In this document: positions 63,932-64,000 of the stretch, in pieces
Position numbering within the stretch: the first letter of the stretch is position 1
How the letters are laid out: every line of letters starts with the position of its first letter
NCBI RefSeq assembly: GCF_009766085.1
Contig: NZ_LMUF01000007.1
Location: 364,504-428,503, forward strand
DNA from: Burkholderia sp. S171
GTDB taxonomy: Bacteria > Pseudomonadota > Gammaproteobacteria > Burkholderiales > Burkholderiaceae
Direction: 5' to 3'
DNA length: 64,000 nt
Notes under the pieces: generated by a model
Seen by the model: the letters and a program-made list of their open reading frames with translations, nothing else
The model's database searches: none
What the model was told of the DNA's origin: nothing
Program-made: the position numbers and the translations under genes

Positions 63932-64000
63932 ACCTCGTTGCGTCCGGTGTCACGGCATGATTGAACGTGCTAATTCACCGGTCGCTTCAAAATGAAAACA

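Noticed and set aside
63957-63995. Short open frame after hfq as the hflX start
   Set aside because: It closes after 12 codons and lacks HflX-like residues; hflX most likely begins beyond the window.
1-64000. Search for CRISPR arrays, tRNA/rRNA genes, insertion sequences, attachment sites or phage genes
   Set aside because: None was seen; the repeats found have at most four short units and no transposase or integrase motif occurs.

Overview
The window is ordinary chromosomal DNA from a GC-rich betaproteobacterium. Gene order and protein style (surE-pcm-nlpD-rpoS; ndk-rlmN-rodZ-ispG-hisS-yfgM-bamB-der-hfq; ffs-dnaX-ybaB-recR; trxA-rho) fit Burkholderiaceae, most likely the Paraburkholderia/Caballeronia group. 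No phage, insertion sequence, CRISPR array, rRNA or tRNA was recognised. Assignments come from reading motifs by eye; no database search was possible.

1-6.7 kb is the edge of a polysaccharide region. It holds the 3' part of a GT4 glycosyltransferase, decayed coding remnants (one clearly a GT2 glycosyltransferase), a bifunctional mannose-1-P guanylyltransferase/mannose-6-P isomerase, a FadR-type regulator, a Gfo/Idh/MocA oxidoreductase and a stand-alone signal peptidase I. 6.7-12 kb is a minus-strand block: a cystine-type ABC permease and binding protein without an ATPase gene, pyrD, both N-degron aminoacyl-transferases (bpt, aat) and a Nudix hydrolase. 12-16.2 kb has moeA-moaD-moaE, a truncated haemoglobin and an NsrR-like Rrf2 regulator. 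clpB (16.4-19 kb) has a recognisable sigma-32 promoter and a strong terminator.

19-36 kb is mainly envelope biology on the minus strand: a YidB-like protein, a ComEA-like protein with a low-complexity tail, pbpC with a giant alpha-2-macroglobulin, a MATE exporter coupled to an ArnT-like GT39 enzyme, a cysteine-free ribosomal protein L31, an MtfA-like peptidase, and an MFS exporter coupled to a MerR regulator with a palindromic operator candidate. 36-43.5 kb holds rho, trxA, the 4.5S RNA gene, dnaX, ybaB and recR. A CoA-transferase and a quinone oxidoreductase follow.

46-50 kb is the stationary-phase cluster surE-pcm-nlpD-rpoS. It is followed by a PolB-like exonuclease, rlmD and a Bax-inhibitor-1 protein. 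53.7-64 kb is the conserved ndk to hfq block. The least explained DNA is the 500-base gap between bamB and der, which holds a strong terminator and two nested inverted repeats, and the remnant-bearing stretch at 0.87-1.9 kb. I found no convincing new multi-gene system. The most interesting signals are small: possible leaderless promoters at dnaX and surE, the MerR operator, structured leaders, short tandem repeats and gene fossils.
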